Source of the DNA: Pontibacter sp. G13
Lineage (GTDB): Bacteria; Bacteroidota; Bacteroidia; J057
Assembly: GCF_031851795.1 (NCBI RefSeq)
Contig: NZ_CP134696.1
Location: 2,589,001 to 2,653,000, forward strand
Length of the DNA stretch: 64,000 bases
Direction of reading: 5' to 3'
Below the pieces are notes generated by a model, which was not told the DNA's origin, searched no databases, and saw nothing but the letters and a program-made list of their open reading frames with translations. Of this stretch, positions 46,869 to 54,883 are shown in pieces; position 1 is the first letter of the stretch, and each line of letters opens with the position of its first letter. Both the position numbers and the translations under genes were made by a program.

Positions 46869-46922
46869 ACTTGTAGCTTCGCCAGGCACGACGACATGCC
46901 TTGGCAGCACTCACTAGTTCCG

Positions 46923-46964
46923 TGGGACTCCCTCTTGTCCAGAGGCGAGTCCCATCTTATTTTC
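46923..46964 (+). terminator. Terminator after HEIGH protease 2
   Basis: TGGGACTC (46923-46930) pairs with GAGTCCCA (46947-46954), followed by TCTTATTTTC. Confidence 0.65.
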
Positions 46965-46991
46965 AAGAAATGGTCCTATTTCTTGGGCCCC

Positions 46992-47038
46992 AAAAAAAGA
47001 GAACAGGATGCCGAAAAAGCATCCTGTTCTTTATTTTT
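46992..47038. terminator. Bidirectional terminator 3' of dcd
   Basis: AGAACAGGATGC (47000-47011) pairs with GCATCCTGTTCT (47019-47030). AAAAAAA on one side and TTATTTTT on the other allow function on both strands; it mainly serves the minus-strand operon ending at 47053. Confidence 0.85.
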
Positions 47039-47052
47039 CTCTGTTAGAGATC

Positions 47053-47589
47053 CTAGAAGTCGTTTTTGAACATCATGGATTCTACAGGCTTGAGTGTCCG
47101 GTTGGTGTATTTGGCTGAGTCCTTGACATTGTAGGGATTGAGTACATCTCCCAATACCTCAAAGTAGATCAGCTGACCAATCGGCATTCCCGCATACACG
47201 CGCACAGGCATAGCGACAGTGATTTCAAGGGTCCAAGTATTGCAGAACCCGACATCCCCTTTACCGGCCGTAGCGTGAATATGAATTCCCAATCGACCGA
47301 TAGAGCTTTTCCCTTCCAAGAAAGGTACGAAGTCATGGGTCTCGGTATATTCCTCAGTTACCCCGAGATACAAGGTATTGGGCTCTAGCACCAATCCTTC
47401 TTCCGGGATAATCACTTCTTCAATCTGATTGTGTTTGCGTGCATCTAGCACACGGTCTTTGTACACGGCGAGGTATTTCCCCAATCGTACATCATAGCTG
47501 TTGCTGCCCAAGCGCGAACGATCGAATGGTTCGATCACAATGCGCTCTTTCTCGATTTCCTCGAGTATTCTTGCGTCTGAAAGGATCAT
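47053..47589 (-). CDS. dcd: dCTP deaminase
   Basis: 178 aa, the family's normal length. RLGSNSYDVRLGKYLAVYK, FLEGKSSIGRLGIHIHATAGKGDVGFCNTWTLEI (catalytic and nucleotide-binding block) and MPIGQLIYFE are typical. It converts dCTP to dUTP, feeding dTMP synthesis. It is the last gene of a four-gene minus-strand run, 26 bp after the DivIVA-domain gene. Cytoplasmic. Confidence 0.95.
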   Translation of the reverse strand: MILSDARILEEIEKERIVIEPFDRSRLGSNSYDVRLGKYLAVYKDRVLDARKHNQIEEVIIPEEGLVLEPNTLYLGVTEEYTETHDFVPFLEGKSSIGRLGIHIHATAGKGDVGFCNTWTLEITVAMPVRVYAGMPIGQLIYFEVLGDVLNPYNVKDSAKYTNRTLKPVESMMFKNDF

Positions 47590-47615
47590 GTTGGAAAAGT
47601 GCGTAATTCGTCTGA

Positions 47616-48185
47616 CTACAATTCTTCGATAATATCCTCAAAAGAGGAGTTTTCAGCTCCATTAATCTCGGAATCGAAGAAATTGTCTTGCGATGAAGCG
47701 GTCGTTGGAGGAGGTGTTTGAGCGGTGTTCGGCGGCAATTCGATCAGATCAATGGCGCTGATGCGATCCAATTGCGTTTTGAGGAAAACCTGAAGTTGAG
47801 TGATGACTTTGTCGCGTTGACGGGTGAGTTCTTCCACCTCTGCCTGGAGGGCACTTCGCTGATCCATTCCCTGCCTGACCAGATCGCGGGCAGTCGTTTC
47901 TGCTTCGCGAATTTTGAGTTCGGCCTTTTCCTTGGCATTTTCGATGGTATCCTTGGAAGACTGCTCCGCCTGCATCAAGGTTTTGTGCAACATATCCTCC
48001 ACCTCTTTCAAGGTGTTGAATTGCGCTTGAACCTTCTCCAGCTCTTCTTTCAAATTGCGGTGAGCCTCCAAATGCTGCTCCCACTCCTGAGACAAGGCCT
48101 GCAGAAACGCACGTACTTCTTCCTTGTCGTACCCACGAAGCGCTTTCTTGAATGTCTGTTGCCTAATCTCGATTGGAGTTATCAT
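47616..48185 (-). CDS. DivIVA-domain coiled-coil protein
   Basis: 189 aa. The N-terminal ITPIEIRQQTFKKALRGYDKEEVRAFLQAL is the DivIVA domain, which binds curved membrane. A long coiled coil (about 35-145) and a short acidic tail follow. In other bacteria such proteins position division or cell-wall factors. The start overlaps the WD40 gene stop by 4 bp, implying coupled translation. Confidence 0.92.
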   Translation of the reverse strand: MITPIEIRQQTFKKALRGYDKEEVRAFLQALSQEWEQHLEAHRNLKEELEKVQAQFNTLKEVEDMLHKTLMQAEQSSKDTIENAKEKAELKIREAETTARDLVRQGMDQRSALQAEVEELTRQRDKVITQLQVFLKTQLDRISAIDLIELPPNTAQTPPPTTASSQDNFFDSEINGAENSSFEDIIEEL

Positions 48186-49135
48186 AGAGAGCTGGATTCT
48201 TCAATTCCCACATGCCAACGGATTACCCGCCGGTCATCGCTACACGAAATTACGGAATTATCTGAGTTTAACCACATAATGGCATTCACGCTGTGTTTGT
48301 GACCTTGATTCCGTGCAAGGTCCACTACCTTGAGCAACTGAAAGCGATAGGCATCCCAAACTTTCCAGGTCTTATCTCGGCTGGCAGTCACGAAATGGTC
48401 CCCATCGGGTGAAATGGCGATATCGTTGATCGTGAAATTGTGCGCCGGGAGCGACTTGATCAATTGGTGTCCATCCTGAAGGTCCCAAATCTTGAGATGC
48501 GCATCGCGGCTTCCACTCAGCAAATATTTATTACTCCCATGAACGGCCAATGAGAACACGGAATTGTCATGAGCCTTCCATTTGTGGGTGATTCCACCTG
48601 CTTCCCGATCAATCTGGTAAATAAACCCATCGCTTGCCCCAATCAGCCATTGATCTCCATTGGGGTTGAGCACCTGTGCTCTCAAATGCTCTTCGGAGAG
48701 CCGGACAAATGCCTTGGATGAAAAATCCTTCAGGTCCAATACTGAGAGTCCTCCCTTGCCATGAAGTACCCAAAGTGTCTGGGTGTCGGGATCGTAGGTC
48801 AATCGGAAAATGGCATCGGGGGACTTGCGGTAAGTATGCAGAATCTTGCGAGACTCGGTATCGACAAAATGAACCGTACCATCGCTGCTTCCCAAAACCA
48901 AAAGTGGTTGATCGGGAATGACACATAGGCTGTATACCGCTTGTCCCAGCTTGACCATGCCCGTGCCATCTGAATTGCCGGGGGTCAAGCTCCAGCGAGC
49001 GACCACCCCGTCGTCCCCAGATGTATAGAAGTATGTTTCAGAAGCATCCCGCTGCATGGCGAATACAGAGCCTGTATGCCCTGCGTACTCCTGCATGATC
49101 TGAATGTCGACTGAAGGTCTTGGTGATTTAGTCAT
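48182..49135 (-). CDS. WD40-repeat beta-propeller protein
   Basis: 317 aa, seven blades. Clear repeats include GHTGSVFAMQRDASETYFYTSGDDGVVARW, AHDNSVFSLAVHGSNKYLLSGSRDAHLKIWDL, AHNFTINDIAISPDGDHFVTASRDKTWKVWD and GHKHSVNAIMWLNSDNSVISCSDDRRVIRW. There is no signal peptide, so it is a cytoplasmic scaffold. It is flanked by a phosphoesterase 12 bp upstream and the overlapping DivIVA-domain gene, so the products may work together; no function is established. Confidence 0.92.
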   Translation of the reverse strand: MTKSPRPSVDIQIMQEYAGHTGSVFAMQRDASETYFYTSGDDGVVARWSLTPGNSDGTGMVKLGQAVYSLCVIPDQPLLVLGSSDGTVHFVDTESRKILHTYRKSPDAIFRLTYDPDTQTLWVLHGKGGLSVLDLKDFSSKAFVRLSEEHLRAQVLNPNGDQWLIGASDGFIYQIDREAGGITHKWKAHDNSVFSLAVHGSNKYLLSGSRDAHLKIWDLQDGHQLIKSLPAHNFTINDIAISPDGDHFVTASRDKTWKVWDAYRFQLLKVVDLARNQGHKHSVNAIMWLNSDNSVISCSDDRRVIRWHVGIEESSSL

Positions 49136-49147
49136 GAATTTGAGGGA

Positions 49148-49879
49148 TCACATATCCAAATTCTCCTGAAAATGGAGTTCGCGGTTGGTCATATCAAACG
49201 CAGCCAATTTGCCTAGGCCATCCATGTACTTGGCAAAGCATCCATTGTCAATGTCCAACACTTGATCTTCTTCCAGCACATCGAGCATATCCCAAATTTC
49301 ATCGGCCTCCATCGGGGTATGGCCGTGAATAATTACGCGGTCTTTGAGCCAACTCCAATCAATATCCTCGTACCACCACCTGATCCACATCATCGCGTCG
49401 AGATCTTTGAGTGGGTTGTGCATATTCCACAGGAATCCGGCCTTCTCCTTCTTTCCATTGCTCTCCTCGGGGATGAAATTGAGCCCAGCGTGAACCAAGA
49501 TGTATTCATCTACTTCATAGAAGAAAGGCAGGCTATCCACGAAATCCAGATACTTGTCGGAGATCTGGCCGGGGTCTTCTATATTGAAACTTTGGAGTGT
49601 CTCTTTGCCGCCATTGTATAGCCACATGGCTGTCTCCCGAGAGTTTCGAGCGGCCTGAACCATCATTTCCTCATGGTTTCCCTTGAGGCAATTGACCTGA
49701 TAGCCCGCTTCTTTCAACTGAATAATATAATCGATGACCCCTTTGGAGTCGGGCCCTCGATCTACCAGATCCCCCAACAGATACAATTCATCTTTTGGAG
49801 TAATCTCTAATCTTCGTTCCAGCAGCGTCCTAAGCGTCTTGTTGCAACCGTGGATATCTGAAATGGCGAATTTCCGCAT
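49148..49879 (-). CDS. Calcineurin-like metallophosphoesterase (PP2A/ApaH type)
   Basis: 243 aa. ISDIHGCNKTL, LLGDLVDRGPDSKGV and LKGNHEEMMV are the three metal-binding blocks. Later VHAGLNF and IIHGHTPME supply the remaining His ligands. This is the bacterial serine/threonine phosphatase / diadenosine tetraphosphatase group. It is the first gene of the phosphatase-WD40-DivIVA-dcd run. Cytoplasmic; the substrate is unknown. Confidence 0.92.
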   Translation of the reverse strand: MRKFAISDIHGCNKTLRTLLERRLEITPKDELYLLGDLVDRGPDSKGVIDYIIQLKEAGYQVNCLKGNHEEMMVQAARNSRETAMWLYNGGKETLQSFNIEDPGQISDKYLDFVDSLPFFYEVDEYILVHAGLNFIPEESNGKKEKAGFLWNMHNPLKDLDAMMWIRWWYEDIDWSWLKDRVIIHGHTPMEADEIWDMLDVLEEDQVLDIDNGCFAKYMDGLGKLAAFDMTNRELHFQENLDM

Positions 49880-49896
49880 AATTATTTTGTGCTACC

Positions 49897-49904
49897 CAAA
49901 AATA
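49897..49904 (-). promoter_or_regulatory. Possible -7 element for the phosphatase-dcd operon
   Basis: TATTTTTG on the minus strand matches TAnnTTTG, 17 bp before the ATG at 49879. No -33 TTTG at standard spacing is visible. Confidence 0.4.
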
Positions 49905-50004
49905 ACAACTCCTTTAGTATTTGGGCATGAAAAATGGGGATATCCTCCCTTCCGGCAAATTTGGTCATTTACCTGATGAAATGGGACGAAATTTGCAAGT
50001 AACC

Positions 50005-50880
50005 ATGACAAATCCGAAGACCCAAACTATGCTGAATGTTTGTCGATGTATGGGCCTTGCAATAGGCTTGGCAGTGTTGACCGCTGGATGCGGCCCCAAC
50101 AAGCCTCCCCGAATACCCTACGCGACCTACCAAGCTGGCTTTCAGAACAAGCTCGTCCAAACAGGTCCCTCCCCACAGACTTTTGACACCCTGAAATTAA
50201 CCGAAAAAATGAAATGGGTCTCATATTCGAGTGAACAGGGAGAATTAAAGGGCGTCCTGTGCTATCCCCAGAAAAACCGGAAGTCATACCGAGGCATGGT
50301 CTATCTCCATCAAGGTCACGCACTTACCCAAGCGGACTTGAGCGCGATCAAACCCTTCTTGGATGCGAGCTATGTGGTATTTCTGCCTACATTTCGGGGA
50401 GAACAAGGCAATCCGGGGACCTTCGAGATGTTCTTGGGGGAAGTAGACGACGCCGTGGCTGCCACCAATTGGCTCAGGGACCAGACTGACATCAACTCCA
50501 ACGAAGTATTTGTTTTCGGGCATAGTAGCGGAGGGGCCTTGGCATCCCTCTTGTCCCTTCGAGATGATGTCCCCATGCAACTGTCGGGTAGTTGCAATGG
50601 ACTTTTCTACGACCGGTATTCAGGCTGGCGCTACATTGCTCCCTATGACCAAACAGACACCACTCAAGCCATCATGCGACAGTTCGTGGGGTTTGGTCCA
50701 GACATGAAGCAGCGCCACCTTGCCTTCATCGGCAAGCAAGACGCCTACTTTTCCTATGGCTGGGATATTCTATTGGAAGAAGCCGAAGACAGCCCAAATC
50801 TTACGATCAAGCAGGTGAAGGGAGATCATTTCACCAGCCTTGATCCTGCGATCCGTGCATTTCTGAAGGCCGTAAAATAG
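50005..50880 (+). CDS. Alpha/beta-hydrolase lipoprotein (dienelactone hydrolase/peptidase-like)
   Basis: The frame opens at TTG 49921; ATG 50005 (or 50029) precedes the lipobox LAVLTAGC, giving about 291 aa. GMVYLHQGHALTQAD, FLPTFRGEQGNPG, and the nucleophile elbow VFGHSSGGALA define an alpha/beta hydrolase. DAYFSYGWD and GDHFTSLDP probably carry the Asp and His of the triad. It resembles S9-type peptidase/esterase folds. Its substrate is unknown. It is divergent from the phosphatase gene and single. Confidence 0.82.
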   Translation: MTNPKTQTMLNVCRCMGLAIGLAVLTAGCGPNKPPRIPYATYQAGFQNKLVQTGPSPQTFDTLKLTEKMKWVSYSSEQGELKGVLCYPQKNRKSYRGMVYLHQGHALTQADLSAIKPFLDASYVVFLPTFRGEQGNPGTFEMFLGEVDDAVAATNWLRDQTDINSNEVFVFGHSSGGALASLLSLRDDVPMQLSGSCNGLFYDRYSGWRYIAPYDQTDTTQAIMRQFVGFGPDMKQRHLAFIGKQDAYFSYGWDILLEEAEDSPNLTIKQVKGDHFTSLDPAIRAFLKAVK

Positions 50881-51062
50881 CTCGGCCGGTTTCGGGTATT
50901 GACAGGATGGATTGTTATATTCGGACAAGGGGAATGGGTCCCCGCCTTTCGTTTTATCTAAGTCTCAGTTTCCCGAAACACGTTCTACTTTCCCGACGAA
51001 CCTCCGAAAAGATCAGCTCGTAGTAATCTTTTCCGAGTAATCTCTCCTAACGCGCTTACACC

Positions 51063-52931
51063 ATGAACGTGAAACGCCTGTTTACCGTCACTTCTGTTTC
51101 TTACGTTGCCCCGCTTATATGCGGGCTGCTGTCTGCGTCGAATGCGTATGCGCAAGACCCTCCTCGACGCCACTGTGGCACCATGCCGCATCTTGATCAG
51201 CAAATAGACGACAATCCCAATACACGGTACCAAATCCAAGAGGTCGAGAACAATACCCAGATGAACACCAAGCAAGTAGGTGGGGGTGTTCAGGGTACCA
51301 TCAAAGTCCCCGTCGTCATCCATATCTTGTGGCGCAACCAAGTCGAGAATATCTCTGAAGAGCAGGTATTTTCACAATTGGAGGTCTTGAATGAAGATTT
51401 CCGCCGCCGGAATTCGGATCGCACCGATACACCTGCGGAATTTGCCGGAGTCGCTGCCGACACCGAAATCGAGTTCGTTTTGGCCAAGCAAGACCCGCGC
51501 GGCATGCCGACAAACGGAATCATCCGAAAACGAACTACCAAAGCCTCATTCTTCTCGCAAGACAATGATGTCAAGTATAGCTCGATGGGCGGCGCAGATG
51601 CATGGCCCACCGACCAATACCTCAATATCTGGGTTTGCAACCTCGCTCAAGGTATGCTGGGATATTCTCAGTTTCCGGGAGGAGGCGCCAATGAAACGGA
51701 TGGTGTAGTGATCGGCTATCGCTTTTTCGGAACAATGGGGACAGTTTCCTCGCCATACGATCAAGGTAGAACTACCACCCATGAGGTCGGCCATTGGCTG
51801 AATCTCCGCCACATTTGGGGGGATGGAGATTGCTCTGCAGACGATTTTGTAGACGATACTCCAACTGCCCGTGCAGCGCATCATGGTTGCCCAACTCACA
51901 TGTACAGCTGTGGACATCGGAGCATGACGCAGAATTTCATGGACTACACCGATGATGCCTGCATGAATCTCTTCACTGCTGGCCAGAAGCTTCGAATGCG
52001 CGCCTTGTTCGGTATTGGTGGATTTCGGAGAAATATGCTGTACTCCCAGGGGGCTGTGCCTCCCGTGGACCAATACACTGCGCCTCATGAACTCCTCGTA
52101 TCCCAAATCGGCGACAAATCGGCCCATCTCAGTTGGGAGGATGTACCGGGCGTAACCGCTTACCAAGCTGGAATCAGACCGGTAGGTTCAGCCGAATGGC
52201 TTGAGCGCTACTTCGATCGAAACTATGCACAGCCTACCAGTTTGGAGGCTTGTACCCAATACGAATTCCGGCTGAGAAGTATCTACGGAGGATATACCAG
52301 TGATTTCTCTGAGACTGTGCGATTCACTACGCGCGGCTGCGAAGAGCAGGTGGTGGCAGTTTCCAACGAGACTGTACCTTCCCGGATGGACATTTCTCCG
52401 ATGGGAGGCACGCAGGCACAGATTGCTTGGACGCCTGTTTCGCAAGCTAGCTCATACGAGATTCAGTACAAGATGTCGGGCTCACGCAATATCCTCAATC
52501 GGATGGTGGATCGACCAGAAGCCGTGCTTCCCAATCTCCAGACGGGGGTTCGGTACTACATCAGAGTACGAGCGTACATCCAAGGTCAAGCCCAATCCTA
52601 CTCCAAGGTATTCAGCTTTGTCGCAGGAAGGGCCAACACCTCCAATGCTCGGATCGCTTCCAGTGCCCAAGGACCTGCGGAAATTGAAGTTCAGCCCACA
52701 GCAGATCCCCGGTACGTCCAAGTGTCTATGGATTTGTTGGATGCTTCCCTTTGGTTGATGACCGTTTGGAATCAGGATGGTCAAGTTGTCCGAGCATTTG
52801 ACCCCTTCGAGGTCTCTCCGGGTGCTCCGGTCGAATTGGACATGATCGACCTCCCCAGAAACATGGGCTACAGACTCACGGTGGAAGACGAAGATGGATT
52901 TGGCTTGGAGACTGAATTCTACCTGCAATAA
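51063..52931 (+). CDS. M43 (cytophagalysin/pappalysin) metalloprotease with two fibronectin type III domains
   Basis: 622 aa with a signal peptide ending at NAYAQ. The catalytic domain (about 80-320) contains the family block VEVI-like start TIKVPVVIHILW, EEQVFSQLEVLNEDFRRRN, zinc site TTTHEVGHWLNLRHIWGDGDC and the Met-turn TQNFMDYTDDACM. Two fibronectin type III domains follow (about 340-425 and 440-530). The C-terminal 80 residues are beta-rich but lack a clear T9SS motif. It is secreted or periplasmic and digests proteins. Its own strong terminator follows. Confidence 0.92.
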   Translation: MNVKRLFTVTSVSYVAPLICGLLSASNAYAQDPPRRHCGTMPHLDQQIDDNPNTRYQIQEVENNTQMNTKQVGGGVQGTIKVPVVIHILWRNQVENISEEQVFSQLEVLNEDFRRRNSDRTDTPAEFAGVAADTEIEFVLAKQDPRGMPTNGIIRKRTTKASFFSQDNDVKYSSMGGADAWPTDQYLNIWVCNLAQGMLGYSQFPGGGANETDGVVIGYRFFGTMGTVSSPYDQGRTTTHEVGHWLNLRHIWGDGDCSADDFVDDTPTARAAHHGCPTHMYSCGHRSMTQNFMDYTDDACMNLFTAGQKLRMRALFGIGGFRRNMLYSQGAVPPVDQYTAPHELLVSQIGDKSAHLSWEDVPGVTAYQAGIRPVGSAEWLERYFDRNYAQPTSLEACTQYEFRLRSIYGGYTSDFSETVRFTTRGCEEQVVAVSNETVPSRMDISPMGGTQAQIAWTPVSQASSYEIQYKMSGSRNILNRMVDRPEAVLPNLQTGVRYYIRVRAYIQGQAQSYSKVFSFVAGRANTSNARIASSAQGPAEIEVQPTADPRYVQVSMDLLDASLWLMTVWNQDGQVVRAFDPFEVSPGAPVELDMIDLPRNMGYRLTVEDEDGFGLETEFYLQ

Positions 52932-52950
52932 TGCATGAAATCCACAGCAC

Positions 52951-52985
52951 AACAAAGCCGCCTCGATAGGCGGCTTTGTTGTTTG
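52951..52985 (+). terminator. Terminator of the M43 protease gene
   Basis: AACAAAGCCGCCT (52951-52963) pairs perfectly with AGGCGGCTTTGTT (52968-52980), then GTTTG. 20 bp after the stop. Confidence 0.85.
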
Positions 52986-53034
52986 ATAGGGTCATGTCCG
53001 ATCTCGGCAGGACTTGATAGCTACCCATCTCGAA

Positions 53035-53221
53035 GTGCGGATGGCTTGCGGGGTGTGAGGTGCCTGAAGTGGACACCGTCAGGTGGAGTCTCCCATCATG
53101 GGGTGGCGATATCTCGCCCCATGGTGGGAGACCGAGCGAAGCGAGCACGGAAGGGACCGACCCAGCGACCTAAATATCTGGGGAGGAATCTATCCCGAGC
53201 ACGCTGGGGCACACCCAAATC
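53035..53221 (+). repeat. Dispersed structured intergenic repeat, copy 3
   Basis: It starts GTGCGGATGGCTTGCGGGGT and ends ACGCTGGGGCACACCCAAATC. Hairpin 1 is long: GTCTCCCA (53088-53095) with TGGGAGAC (53125-53132), continuing as CATGGGG/CCCCATG and CGA/TCG. The linker is CGAGCGAAGCGAGC. Hairpin 2 is CCCAGCG (53161-53167) with CGCTGGG (53202-53208). It lies between convergent genes. Short ORFs crossing it are not shared by other copies. Confidence 0.78.
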
Positions 53222-53254
53222 GCTATTGGCTTGATCTTTTGTCCAAAGAAGGAC

Positions 53255-54640
53255 CTACTTCTCGGAGAATTTGCCTTTGAGGTGATAGGCTTTGGGTTGG
53301 GTGAATGCGCGGATCCCTAGATAGGAAAGCGTCCATCCAATCCCCGAATCTCCCCTACCCGACCAGGGCAAAGATGGACTCAGGCGATCACAGCAATTCC
53401 AATAGACTGTGCCGGACTGCATCCGATCCATGATGGGCTTGGCAGTTTCGAAGTTGTCGGCATACACCGAAGCAGTCAGTCCAAACGGGGTATCCTGCAT
53501 CATTGCAATCGCTTCCTCATCATCCGAAACTCGCTGTATTCCGATGACCGGACCGAAGCTCTCTTCCTTCATCACGGCCATTTCGTGGGAGACATTCCCC
53601 AAGACCACCGGAGCAAAATAGTATCCAGAATCCGTGCCTTCCGGCAAAGGCGGCTGAAACAGTATTTGCGCTCCCTTCTCTACCGCATCAGCTACCTGCT
53701 CCGCAAGAAATGAAGGTTGACTGGCTCTTGTAAGCGGTCCGATGAACGTCCCTTCTTGAGTCGGGGCGCCTACTTGGAGAGTCGCGGCTTCCTCCACGAA
53801 TGCCTCCACAAATTGGTCATAAACTGACTCGTGCACATAGACTCGCTCAACCGCACAGCAACTTTGTCCAGCATTGTAGAATGCACCTTCAACTGCAGCT
53901 TGGGCAACAGCCTGTACATCGGCATTGTCAGCACTCACATAAAGTGGGTCCTTTCCTCCTAGCTCTAGTTGAATAGGCACCAATTTATCGGCTGTTTTCT
54001 GGCGAATGTACTGTCCGGTACGATACGATCCCGTGAAAAAATATCCGTCAAGCGGCAATTCCAGAAGCGCCTCACCGGCCTCTGCGCCCCCTTTCACGGT
54101 GTAGAAAACATCTGCTGGAATCCCTGCCTCCAAAAGCAATTGTTCGATTTCAAGCCCTGTGAGGGTAGCGTATTCGGAGGGTTTGTACATCACGGCATTT
54201 CCGGCGATCAGCGCGGGCACGAAGACATTGACTCCGACGAGATAGGGATAGTTCCAGGCCGAGATATTGGCAATCACCCCGAGCGGCTCCCAGCGTATCA
54301 TTTCACCGTATTGCTCACTTTTAGCGATCCATTCGTCGGCAAGCCATTTTTCAGATTCTTGGAGAAAAAACTCGATTCGACCTCTAGCTCCTCGGATTTC
54401 TCCTGCAGCTTGAGAAAGGGGTTTTCCGACTTCAGAAGTCAGAATCTCCGCTAAACGATCTTGGTGTTGGCCGAGTAATTCATGAAATCGGGATAATCTC
54501 GCAATGCGTTCTGGAAGCGGGACACTGAGCCATGATTGTTGGCCCTGAAGAAGTTGTTGATACTTCGAAGAAATGGACGCTGTAGTGTCGGCGGCAATAT
54601 CCGCGATAACCTGTCCGTTGGCGGGATTGATGATCTCCAT
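53255..54640 (-). CDS. Aldehyde dehydrogenase (succinate-semialdehyde dehydrogenase-like)
   Basis: The frame opens at 54673; ATG 54640 begins MEIINPANGQVIADI, the usual start, giving 461 aa. NISAWNYPYLVG and FTGSYRTGQYI form the NAD(P) site. LELGGKDPLYV carries the general-base Glu and NAGQSCCAVERVYV the catalytic Cys. EESFGPVIGIQRV and the C-terminal WSGRGDSGIG complete the fold. The substrate is probably a short aldehyde. Cytoplasmic, single gene. Confidence 0.93.
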   Translation of the reverse strand: MEIINPANGQVIADIAADTTASISSKYQQLLQGQQSWLSVPLPERIARLSRFHELLGQHQDRLAEILTSEVGKPLSQAAGEIRGARGRIEFFLQESEKWLADEWIAKSEQYGEMIRWEPLGVIANISAWNYPYLVGVNVFVPALIAGNAVMYKPSEYATLTGLEIEQLLLEAGIPADVFYTVKGGAEAGEALLELPLDGYFFTGSYRTGQYIRQKTADKLVPIQLELGGKDPLYVSADNADVQAVAQAAVEGAFYNAGQSCCAVERVYVHESVYDQFVEAFVEEAATLQVGAPTQEGTFIGPLTRASQPSFLAEQVADAVEKGAQILFQPPLPEGTDSGYYFAPVVLGNVSHEMAVMKEESFGPVIGIQRVSDDEEAIAMMQDTPFGLTASVYADNFETAKPIMDRMQSGTVYWNCCDRLSPSLPWSGRGDSGIGWTLSYLGIRAFTQPKAYHLKGKFSEK

Positions 54641-54883
54641 GAGATGCGTCTTGAGCGTTGAGGAAAGCGCCAAATATTGGCTGAGATTGCAAGAAAAGCA
54701 ATTTGCCTAATTCTCTCATGAAAGCTGCAAAAGTTTCCGCTTTCGGATGTAATGGGTCAATTCTCACCCCTGTATGAACATCCAGTGGAAAAACTGGAAA
54801 ACTTTCCCCCAAAAATCTTTTTCATCCCGAATTACGGCCCGAAATTCGTGGAACGAACGGAATCAAACCTGCGAATAACCCCC

